This document shows positions 1 through 5,954 of a stretch of 9,374 bases of DNA, one piece after another. A program made the translations under genes and the position numbers. Position 1 is the first letter of the stretch, and each line of letters begins with the position of its first letter. This stretch comes from Planctomycetota bacterium (lineage in GTDB: Bacteria > Planctomycetota > Phycisphaerae > WQYP01): contig JAKAYZ010000034.1 in NCBI GenBank assembly GCA_021816165.1, positions 1 to 9,374 of the forward strand, read 5' to 3'. The notes under the pieces are model-generated. The model saw nothing but the letters and a program-made list of their open reading frames with translations. It had not been told where the DNA came from and made no database searches.

Positions 1-101
1 ACGACGCGTTCGGCCGCGCCTTCGGAGTCCTCAATATTGATCTCCTGAAAGGCAATGCCGCGGGACTGCAAATAGGCCTTGGCGCGGCGGCAGTCACCGC
101 C
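1..101 (-). pseudogene. Glutaredoxin fragment, 5' part disrupted, 3' part beyond the window edge
   Basis: Read leftward from base 101, the minus strand gives about 33 residues beginning GGDCRRAKAYLQSRG and continuing IAFQEINIEDSEGAAERVV to the window edge. This matches the start of a glutaredoxin or NrdH-like thioredoxin fold: the second cysteine of the C-x-x-C redox motif (bases 90-92), helix 1 (RRAKAYL), the GI-x-F turn and the second strand (EINIE). Such proteins reduce disulfides with glutathione or another low-molecular-weight thiol. Two things are wrong. The residue expected to be the first active-site Cys is Gly (GGC, 99-101), and the codon just upstream, where family members usually have Trp, is TAA (102-104). 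A further in-frame TAA lies at 135-137, and no usual start codon occurs between it and the C-x-x-C region. The residues between the two stops (IRIIRGVV) could be a decayed first strand. I therefore call it a broken gene, although an assembly error at the junction is possible. Confidence 0.6.
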
Positions 102-326
102 TTAAACAACGCCACGGATGATGCGAATCTGGCGTTAAATCCCGCACCGTCGGGTCGTTCGCCGGTAAAATGGCTGGCCCCGGCGGTTACTTATCAAGCG
201 AATCTTGCCTTGGCGGAAATTACGCCAAACCTGACGCTTAAGAAAAAATATCGGGAAGCCGCAAATGCCGAGGCACAAAAGGCTAATCAACTTAACCCGT
301 TCCTGCGGCTTGCCACGGTCAAATAA
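3..326 (+). CDS. Open reading frame tail, unknown protein (partial, doubtful)
   Basis: From the window edge the plus strand is open for 107 codons to a TAA at 324-326, with no start codon needed because it enters from outside. The last 70 or so residues are Ala- and Asn-rich with a charged helix (KKKYREAANAEAQKANQLNPF) that has the feel of a tetratricopeptide-repeat end, but I recognise no family. Bases 3-101 of this frame lie antisense to the glutaredoxin fragment, which matches a known family much better, so that part is probably a shadow. The stretch 102-326 may be the true 3' end of another gene joined to the glutaredoxin remnant, or chance. It has somewhat lower G+C than the genes to the right. 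No function is proposed. Confidence 0.25.
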   Translation, partial: DAFGRAFGVLNIDLLKGNAAGLQIGLGAAAVTALNNATDDANLALNPAPSGRSPVKWLAPAVTYQANLALAEITPNLTLKKKYREAANAEAQKANQLNPFLRLATVK

Positions 327-489
327 ATCGCGAATTGCGTAACAAGCGACGCGGAATTTTATTTCTACCGCCGAATGCCCCTGAGCATTAGGTCTTATAA
401 TTATTAACTGTTGGCCCCGCATTCAATCGCTCCAACGGTGTTTATGCTATCCTTTTACTTTGACGAATGTTTATTTGGAATTTAGTCGC
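327..489. other. AT-rich intergenic stretch without recognised genes
   Basis: This stretch is clearly richer in A and T than the genes to its right and carries stops in all plus-strand frames. A 95-codon minus-strand frame covers part of it (135-422) but resembles no family and has no convincing ribosome binding site. At 321-332 and 350-364 there are imperfect complementary arms (AAATAAA..CGCG and CGCG..TTTTATTT) that could act as a weak terminator for whatever reads rightward across 326. The pairing is interrupted, so I do not call it as one. Confidence 0.4.
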
Positions 490-518
490 TTGACATTATG
501 CCCTAAACTGAATATAAG
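490..518 (+). promoter_or_regulatory. Sigma-70-type promoter for the DUF2892/efflux genes
   Basis: A perfect -35 hexamer TTGACA (490-495) is followed by a 17-base spacer and the -10 hexamer TATAAG (513-518), five of six consensus bases. Transcription would start near base 525, about 50 bases before the ATG at 576. It sits in an AT-rich intergenic region and points at the DUF2892 gene. It may also serve the efflux genes downstream if the hairpin at 796-839 does not stop transcription. This is the best promoter I can see in the window. Confidence 0.65.
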
Positions 519-534
519 AATAGTGTTATTTTAT

Positions 535-555
535 GGCCGATCTAATTTATCGGCC
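535..555 (+). promoter_or_regulatory. Leader inverted repeat (possible operator or 5'-UTR hairpin)
   Basis: GGCCGAT (535-541) and ATCGGCC (549-555) are perfect 7-base inverted arms around a 7-base loop, CTAATTT. The repeat begins about 10 bases after the predicted transcription start and ends 10 bases before the GAGG ribosome binding site (566-569). It could be a dimeric repressor's operator or an RNA hairpin in the leader. No U-tract follows, so it is not a standard terminator. No regulator gene lies nearby to tie to it. Confidence 0.4.
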
Positions 556-575
556 CTGATTGATTGAGGTGCTTT

Positions 576-773
576 ATGACTGTTGAAGATGCAATTCGGG
601 CGATGGCAGGCTTGATGGTTTTGTTGAGCGTTGCCCTCACGCTCCTGGTCAGCCATTGGTGGCTTCTGCTGACGGGCTTTGTCGGGCTTAACCTTTTGCA
701 GTCCGCTTTCACCCATTTCTGCCCCGCCGAAATGGTATTCAAAAAAATGGGCATGCGCTGCAGCCGCACCTGA
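576..773 (+). CDS. YgaP-like transmembrane domain protein (DUF2892)
   Basis: A 65-residue inner-membrane protein with two helices (about residues 8-24 and 27-43) separated by a short turn, then the family's F-C-P signature (residues 48-50) and a short basic tail. The pattern VGLNLLQSAFTHFCP is typical of the DUF2892 / YgaP transmembrane domain, which in Escherichia coli YgaP is fused to a rhodanese sulfurtransferase. Here the domain stands alone, as it commonly does. The molecular role of stand-alone forms is unknown; a link to sulfur or thiol chemistry is only suggested by YgaP and by the glutaredoxin remnant upstream. The start is the ATG at 576, six bases after GAGG (566-569); a TTG at 564 in the same frame overlaps that ribosome binding site and is unlikely. 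A consensus promoter lies directly upstream. Confidence 0.85.
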   Translation: MTVEDAIRAMAGLMVLLSVALTLLVSHWWLLLTGFVGLNLLQSAFTHFCPAEMVFKKMGMRCSRT

Positions 774-795
774 TCACGCGCCGCATTCATGACTG

Positions 796-839
796 CCGCA
801 GCCGCGCCCTCCAGCCGACCGCCGACCGTGCGGCTGCGG
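796..839. repeat. Strong inverted repeat between the DUF2892 and adaptor genes
   Basis: CCGCAGCCGC (796-805) is perfectly complementary to GCGGCTGCGG (830-839), and a G-T and a C-G pair can extend the stem inward, leaving a loop of about 20 bases. The bases after it on the plus strand are GAAATAAACAG and not a run of T; the minus-strand side has none either. The structure is GC-rich enough to pause or partly terminate transcription, or to protect an mRNA end, between the small membrane gene and the efflux genes. Confidence 0.45.
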
Positions 840-883
840 GAAATAAACAGTCCGCCGCTGCCGGCCTACGGAGTTGATTTGCC

Positions 884-1999
884 ATGAAACAATCGCGATT
901 CCAATGGAAATTGCCCCGCCGCGCGACCGTGGCCAGGCTCGCGGTCGCCCTTATCCTTTCGGCAATCGTGGTTGTGCTCATGCTCTGGTTCAGCGACTAT
1001 TGGACTCCAAAAATTTCCGCCGGTCCGGTTGCCCAATCCGCCCCCGTGCGGCGCTATCACGGCCCGCTGCTCACCGCACGAATCATGCACGTTCCCGTCA
1101 AGTTTTTCGCCGTCGGCACAATTGAGCCGATCGCGCCGGTGGTGCTTGCTCCCCGCATCATGGGCAAAATCATTTTCAGCCGTCTCCACGCCGGCCTTGT
1201 TGTTCAAAAAAATCAGATTCTTGTCCGGCTTGACCATAGAACCCTGACCGCGGATTTACACCGTATAAAGGCCGCTGCCGCCGTGGCCATGGCCGGACTT
1301 AAACAGGCGGAATTGGACCGGCGCCGGACCGCGGAGCTTTTCAAAACCGCGGACATCACCAGGGCCGCCATGGATCTGGCGGATACCCGCCTTGCCGCGG
1401 CACGGGCCGAATATGTCAGCGCCATGGCCGCCCAGCAGGCCGCCGCCACGCAACTGCGCTACGCGGCGATCCGCAGCCCGGTCAACGGCGTGGTGATGGA
1501 AAAACGCGTCAACACCGGTGACACCGTCATGCCCGGACAGGATCTGGCCCGGATCTACAACCCGGCCCATATGCAACTCACCGCCGTTGTTCCGGAATCC
1601 TATGTGCGCCGCCTCCGGCCCGGACAATCGCTGACCATGCGGCTCGCCGGCTTTCACCGCCGCTTTGCCGTGCATGTGCGCCGCATCATTCCAAAAGTCA
1701 GCGTACAGACGCGAAGTTTCACCGTTAAAGCCGCCGGAACATTTCCGTCCGGCGTTTTTCCCGGAATGTTCGGAAGGCTGGAAATCCCGATCGGACAGGA
1801 GAAAGTCCTGGTGATCCCGGCCTCCGCCATAAAAAAAATCGGCCAGTTGGATATGGTCAATATCGTCACCGGCGGACCGGGCGGCCGGATGCGCCGGCAG
1901 TTGATCCGGCCGGGCCGCAAATTCGGCGATCTGCGGGAAATTCTTTCCGGGCTCAAAGCCGGTGACAAGCTGGCGACCGGAGGCTCATATCATGACTGA
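884..1999 (+). CDS. RND efflux periplasmic adaptor subunit (membrane fusion protein)
   Basis: A 371-residue adaptor of the HlyD/AcrA type, which bridges an RND permease in the inner membrane to an outer-membrane channel. Residues 16-36 form an N-terminal membrane anchor after a basic stretch. A half lipoyl domain follows (about 75-120, with VVQKNQILVRLD), then an Ala-rich helical hairpin rich in charged residues (about 122-192), the second lipoyl half with the hallmark AIRSPVNGVVMEKRVNTGD (195-213), a beta-barrel region (about 228-303) and a membrane-proximal domain ending LKAGDKLATGG. The helical hairpin is short. No lipobox cysteine is seen, so it is anchored by its helix and not lipidated. 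The ATG at 884 has GGAG at 870-873. Its last 8 bases overlap the permease gene, which shows the two are co-translated. Substrate cannot be read from the sequence. Confidence 0.9.
   Translation: MKQSRFQWKLPRRATVARLAVALILSAIVVVLMLWFSDYWTPKISAGPVAQSAPVRRYHGPLLTARIMHVPVKFFAVGTIEPIAPVVLAPRIMGKIIFSRLHAGLVVQKNQILVRLDHRTLTADLHRIKAAAAVAMAGLKQAELDRRRTAELFKTADITRAAMDLADTRLAAARAEYVSAMAAQQAAATQLRYAAIRSPVNGVVMEKRVNTGDTVMPGQDLARIYNPAHMQLTAVVPESYVRRLRPGQSLTMRLAGFHRRFAVHVRRIIPKVSVQTRSFTVKAAGTFPSGVFPGMFGRLEIPIGQEKVLVIPASAIKKIGQLDMVNIVTGGPGGRMRRQLIRPGRKFGDLREILSGLKAGDKLATGGSYHD
1979..1983 (+). promoter_or_regulatory. Ribosome binding site fixing the permease start
   Basis: GGAGG ends 8 bases before the ATG at 1992. 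It lies inside the 3' end of the adaptor gene and selects this ATG over an in-frame GTG at 1962, which has no such site and would add ten residues absent from the usual RND N-terminus. Confidence 0.75.
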
Positions 2000-4900
2000 G
2001 CCGCACGCAGTCCGCGCTGAACCTGCCGCCGCCCGTGCGCCCGCCGGCTTGCTGGAAAGAACCGTCCATACATTTCTGCATTCCCGTCTTTCACTGATTT
2101 TTATCCTGCTTTCCGTGCTTCTTGGCGCGGCGGCATTATGGCTCACACCGCGCGAGGAAAATCCGCAGATACTCGTCCCCATGATCGACGTGTATGTCAA
2201 TTTTCCCGGCCATAGCGCCCGCAGTGTGGAACAACTCGTTACCACGCCGCTGGAAAGACTCATTTATCAGATTCATGGCGTGCAATATGTCTACTCCACC
2301 AGCCGGCGCGGACATGCCATGGTCACAGCCCGGTTTTTCGTGGGCCAGGATGTACAGCGCAGCGTCATGAAGGTCTACCGCAAACTCAACAAGCACCTGA
2401 ACCTGGTGCCGCCGGGCGTTACCGGCTGGGCGGTAAAACCGGAAACCATCAACAATGTCCCCATTGTCACGCTTACTTTAACCAGCAAAACCGCCTCTTC
2501 CGATGCCTTAAACGATACCGCCCAGGAACTGCTGGCCCGGCTCTCGGCGATTCCGGATGTTTCGCGGGCCTATCTTGTCGGCGGGCGGCCCCGGACGATG
2601 CATGTTTACCTCAATGCCGTCAAAATGCAGGCATACGGCATCTCGCCGCTGCTGATCAGCCGCGCGGTGCAGGCGGCCGATGTCAGCGTTTCAGCCGGGT
2701 CTTTTAAGGAAAGCAACCGTGAATACCAGGTGATCGCCGGAACACCGCTGACCAACAGCCGGCAACTCGGCCGCCTGGTGGTGGGCGTGTGGCGGAACCA
2801 GCCGGTGTATCTGAATTCCGTGGCCAAAATTGTCGACGGACCCGCCGCCGTGGATTCCTATGTTTGGCACCATTGGGGACCGGCCCGCAATTTCCCGGAA
2901 ACCGCGGGCTTTCGCGGTGATATCATCGCCGGTTCACCGGATAAACAGCCCGGCAGCCCGACGCCGGCCATCACCATCGCCCTGGCAAAAAAAGCCGGCT
3001 CCAATGCCGTGGCCATGGCGCAGCAGGTGATCAGTGCGGCCCGCCGGCTGGCCCCGGCCGTTATCCCCGCCGATATGCAGCTCATCGTCACGCGGAATTA
3101 CGGCTTGGCTTCCAATGAAAAGGTCAATACGCTGGTGGTCGGCCTGCTGGTGGCCGTGGCCATTGTGGTCGCGCTGCTTACGATCGGCCTGGGCTGGCGC
3201 GAATCCATGGTTGTGGCGGTGGCCATTCCGGTCGTATTCGGCATCACGCTGGCGGTTAATCTGATGCTGGGCTACACAATCAACCGCGTCACTCTTTTCG
3301 CCCTGATCCTGTCGCTAGGCTTGCTGGTGGATGATCCGATTGTGGACGTGGAAAATATTTCCCGCCACTTCGCCCTTGCCGGCAGGGCATCGCGCCGCAT
3401 CGCCCTGGGTGCGGTAACGGAAATTCTGCCCCCGCTGCTTGTGGCCACGCTGGCGGTCATTCTGTCATTTGTCCCGATGTTTTTTATCACCGGCATGATG
3501 GGCCCGTACATGCGGCCCATGGCCCTTAACGTCCCCGTGGCCATGCTGGTTTCCCTCCTCGTTGCGGTCACCATCACGCCGTGGCTCAGTTATCATGTGC
3601 TTAAACATAAATGGAAAATCACCCGCGAAGAAGCGTTGCCGGGAGCGGCGGATCCGCATCAGGCCGCGGCGGCAAAACAGACGTTGCGCTACCGCATTTT
3701 CCGCCCGCTCATGCTCCCGCTGCTTACATTTCCACCGCTGCGATGGCTGTTTCTGGCCGCGGTGGCCGCTATTACCGTCGGAGCCGTCATGCTGCCGGCA
3801 CAGCGGCTTGTGCCGCTGAAAATGCTTCCCTTTGACAACGGCACCGGCCTGCTTCTGCTGCTGCATGAACCGCGGGGCACCACCCTGGAACAGACCGATG
3901 CCGCCGCGGCCGCCCTCGGCCGTTATCTGAAAATCCAGCCGGAAGTGGTGGATTTCACCAGCTATGTGGGCACCGCGGCGCCCATGAATTTCAACGGCCT
4001 TGTGCGGCATTATTTCCTGCGCAACGGCCCCAATGACGCACAAATCGCCGTCGATCTCGCCGGCAAGGACCGCCGCGTCATGCAAAGCCATGACATCGCC
4101 CTGCGCATGCGCAACGCCCTCACGGCCATCGCCCAAAAAAATGGCGCAAGACTGGCCATTGTGGAATCCCCGCCCGGCCCGCCGGTGCTGGATTCAATTG
4201 TCGCCCAGGTTACCGGCAATCCCGGCGTACCCTACCGCCTGTTGCAGGCCGCCGCTTCCACCGTCCGCCACCGCCTGGCCATGGAACCGGGCGTGGTGGA
4301 TACCGACGACAGCATCCAGGCCCCGGAAAAACGGCTGATATTTAAGATTGATCGCACCAAGGCCGCCCTTAACGGCATAACCGCGGCGCAAATCGCCAAC
4401 ACGCTGCGCGTCGCACTGCACGGCAGCGATATAGGCCTGGTTCACCAACCCCGACGCCGCACACCGCTTGAAATTCGCCTCCGCCTGCCGCGGCCGGCGC
4501 GGTCAAGCACGGCCATGCTCGGCCGGTTGAATATCACCGGGGGTAACGGCCGCCTGATCCCATTGACGGAGCTTGGCCACTGGCAACACCGGCAGGCCGG
4601 ACAGGCCATTTACCATAAGGACCTCCACCGTCTGGTGTACGTATATGCGGATACTGCCGGCCGCCCGCCGGTAAATGCCGTGGTGGATATTGTGGCTGAT
4701 CGCCTGCGGGATTCCGCCACCCCGGCCGTTGCCGGCATGACGCACACAGGCGCCGGCTGGATTCACGAAGTTAAACCCCGGCTGCTGGCCGGCCGCTCAT
4801 TTTTCCATAACGGTTCCGGAATCGCCTGGCAGCTTCCACCCGGTGTTCATGTTAATTTTGCCGGCGAAGGCGAACTGCGCATCACGGAACATGTATTCCG

Positions 4901-5444
4901 TGATCTGGGAATTGCGTTCGGCGCGGCCATGGTCGCCATCTATGTTCTGCTGGTCGCCCAGACCGGCGCCTTTCTGCTGCCGTTAATTATCATGCTGGCC
5001 ATTCCGTTGACCATTCCCGGCGTCATGCCCGGATTTTTCCTGCTTAACCAGATTGACCGCTCCACCCCCGGCGGCTATGCCTCGCCGGTCTTTTTTACCG
5101 CCACCGCCATGATCGGCATGATCGCTCTTTCCGGAATTGTGACGCGAAACTCCGTTATCCTGATCGATTTTATTCACCGGTCATTGGAACGCGGCATGCC
5201 CCTGGCCGATGCGATTTTGGAAAGCTGCGTGGTGCGGCTCCGGCCGATTCTGCTTACCGCCGCCGCGGCGATGTTTTCATCCATCCCCATCCTGACCGAC
5301 CCGGTATTCAGCGGCCTGGCCTGGGCGCTGATCTTCGGTCTGTTTGCCTCCACCTTTTTTACTCTTTTTGTGGTGCCCGTGGCTTACTGGATTTTATTCC
5401 ACAACAAGCCGGGCCATGGCCTGCCGCTGAACACCCAGGACTAA
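1992..5444 (+). CDS. RND efflux transporter permease (AcrB/HAE-like)
   Basis: A 1150-residue inner-membrane pump that drives substrates out using the proton gradient. The layout is the standard duplicated RND one: helix 1 (34-52), a first large periplasmic loop, helices 2-6 (about 379-535), a linker, helix 7 (585-603), a second periplasmic loop, and helices 8-12 (about 972-1135). In helix 4 the motif LGLLVDDPIVDVEN contains the two proton-relay aspartates (447, 448). In helix 10 the motif SGIVTRNSVILIDF places Arg1052 where AcrB has Lys940. At 1150 residues it is longer than the common 1030-1070, with extra sequence in the first periplasmic loop (about 295-325) and in the cytosolic linker between helices 6 and 7 (about 538-570). 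It overlaps the adaptor gene by 8 bases. The pattern fits multidrug/HAE-type more than metal (CzcA) pumps, but the substrate is unknown. No outer-membrane channel gene is present here. Confidence 0.93.
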   Translation: MTEPHAVRAEPAAARAPAGLLERTVHTFLHSRLSLIFILLSVLLGAAALWLTPREENPQILVPMIDVYVNFPGHSARSVEQLVTTPLERLIYQIHGVQYVYSTSRRGHAMVTARFFVGQDVQRSVMKVYRKLNKHLNLVPPGVTGWAVKPETINNVPIVTLTLTSKTASSDALNDTAQELLARLSAIPDVSRAYLVGGRPRTMHVYLNAVKMQAYGISPLLISRAVQAADVSVSAGSFKESNREYQVIAGTPLTNSRQLGRLVVGVWRNQPVYLNSVAKIVDGPAAVDSYVWHHWGPARNFPETAGFRGDIIAGSPDKQPGSPTPAITIALAKKAGSNAVAMAQQVISAARRLAPAVIPADMQLIVTRNYGLASNEKVNTLVVGLLVAVAIVVALLTIGLGWRESMVVAVAIPVVFGITLAVNLMLGYTINRVTLFALILSLGLLVDDPIVDVENISRHFALAGRASRRIALGAVTEILPPLLVATLAVILSFVPMFFITGMMGPYMRPMALNVPVAMLVSLLVAVTITPWLSYHVLKHKWKITREEALPGAADPHQAAAAKQTLRYRIFRPLMLPLLTFPPLRWLFLAAVAAITVGAVMLPAQRLVPLKMLPFDNGTGLLLLLHEPRGTTLEQTDAAAAALGRYLKIQPEVVDFTSYVGTAAPMNFNGLVRHYFLRNGPNDAQIAVDLAGKDRRVMQSHDIALRMRNALTAIAQKNGARLAIVESPPGPPVLDSIVAQVTGNPGVPYRLLQAAASTVRHRLAMEPGVVDTDDSIQAPEKRLIFKIDRTKAALNGITAAQIANTLRVALHGSDIGLVHQPRRRTPLEIRLRLPRPARSSTAMLGRLNITGGNGRLIPLTELGHWQHRQAGQAIYHKDLHRLVYVYADTAGRPPVNAVVDIVADRLRDSATPAVAGMTHTGAGWIHEVKPRLLAGRSFFHNGSGIAWQLPPGVHVNFAGEGELRITEHVFRDLGIAFGAAMVAIYVLLVAQTGAFLLPLIIMLAIPLTIPGVMPGFFLLNQIDRSTPGGYASPVFFTATAMIGMIALSGIVTRNSVILIDFIHRSLERGMPLADAILESCVVRLRPILLTAAAAMFSSIPILTDPVFSGLAWALIFGLFASTFFTLFVVPVAYWILFHNKPGHGLPLNTQD

Positions 5445-5463
5445 CAGGACCATCCGCCGCCGC

Positions 5464-5492
5464 TTGCCCAATGACGATAATTTCCGTAGCAT
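5464..5492 (+). promoter_or_regulatory. Weak promoter candidate before the 122-aa membrane protein
   Basis: TTGCCC (5464-5469), a 17-base spacer and TAGCAT (5487-5492) each match four of six consensus bases. The 74-base gap between the permease and the next gene leaves room for a separate promoter, but read-through from the efflux genes is equally possible. Confidence 0.2.
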
Positions 5493-5518
5493 AGGGGGAG
5501 TGAAGTTGAGGTTTTGCC

Positions 5519-5887
5519 ATGAACGACGCCATAATCACATTCGACCCCGCCAATATTATTCCCGCGGATAACACACCCACGGCCCGACCGGCCTATACCG
5601 CGGTAATCTGGTTTATCATGCTGGCTGCGGCCGTTGCGGCTTTCATCGGCAATATTTATTTTCGCGTTCATCTGCTGCCCACCGCACCGGTGCACATGGT
5701 TAAACAGTACCTGATTATGGGCTTTTTCCTGCATTGTGCCGGCTGTTATCTGGCCGGCGGGTCCATCGCCGTGGCGCCCAAAGCCCGTGCCGCCCTGGGC
5801 CTCAGCGTGCTGGTGCTGGCCATTAATCTGCTGTTTGTTCTGGGACTGATCTTTACCGGCCCGGCCACCATCACCTACATCCGCTGA
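5519..5887 (+). CDS. Small three-helix membrane protein of unknown function
   Basis: A 122-residue protein I do not recognise. After about 25 polar residues it has three hydrophobic segments: about 27-46 (AVIWFIMLAAAVAAFIG), 62-82 (VKQYLIMGFFLHCAGCYLAGG) and 91-113 (ALGLSVLVLAINLLFVLGL). Two cysteines (73, 76) sit close together in the second helix in an H-C-A-G-C arrangement. There is no signal-peptidase site and no enzymatic motif. The ATG at 5519 follows GAGG (5508-5511) by seven bases, and the start is clear. It lies 74 bases after the permease on the same strand and is followed by a 9-bp hairpin, so it may be the last gene of the efflux unit. A role as a small pump-associated subunit is only a guess from position. 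Confidence 0.7.
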   Translation: MNDAIITFDPANIIPADNTPTARPAYTAVIWFIMLAAAVAAFIGNIYFRVHLLPTAPVHMVKQYLIMGFFLHCAGCYLAGGSIAVAPKARAALGLSVLVLAINLLFVLGLIFTGPATITYIR

Positions 5888-5894
5888 ATTCCGC

Positions 5895-5915
5895 CCGCTG
5901 CACGCCGTGCAGCGG
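5895..5915. repeat. Perfect 9-bp inverted repeat after the 122-aa gene
   Basis: CCGCTGCAC (5895-5903) and GTGCAGCGG (5907-5915) form a perfect stem around a three-base loop, starting eight bases after the stop codon at 5885-5887. No T-run follows on either strand. Position suggests a transcript end or processing signal between the membrane-protein gene and the glycosylase gene; a protein binding site is possible. Confidence 0.45.
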
Positions 5916-5954
5916 CAAACGCCCGGACGCCACTCACCGCGGGAGCCTGTCGGC

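Noticed and set aside
102..104. Recoded stop (selenocysteine-like) in the glutaredoxin motif
   Set aside because: The codon is TAA and not TGA, and a second TAA follows upstream without a start codon, so gene decay or a junction is simpler.
321..364. Possible terminator after the left-edge open frame
   Set aside because: The arms pair only in pieces, with an internal bulge and mostly A-T pairs, so it is not convincing.
135..422. Minus-strand open frame of 95 codons upstream of the glutaredoxin fragment
   Set aside because: It is in the glutaredoxin frame but separated from it by a stop codon, has no recognisable domain and no good ribosome binding site.
460..488. Second promoter candidate starting TTGACG at 460
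   Set aside because: At normal spacing the -10 position reads TAGTCG, far from consensus, and a much better promoter lies 30 bases downstream.
866..1237. Minus-strand open frame of 123 codons over the adaptor gene
   Set aside because: It lies wholly antisense to a well-supported adaptor, has no family signature, and is a by-product of GC-rich codon use.
3465..4136. Minus-strand open frame of 223 codons inside the permease
   Set aside because: His-, Gly- and Arg-rich shadow of the RND gene without recognisable motifs or a ribosome binding site.
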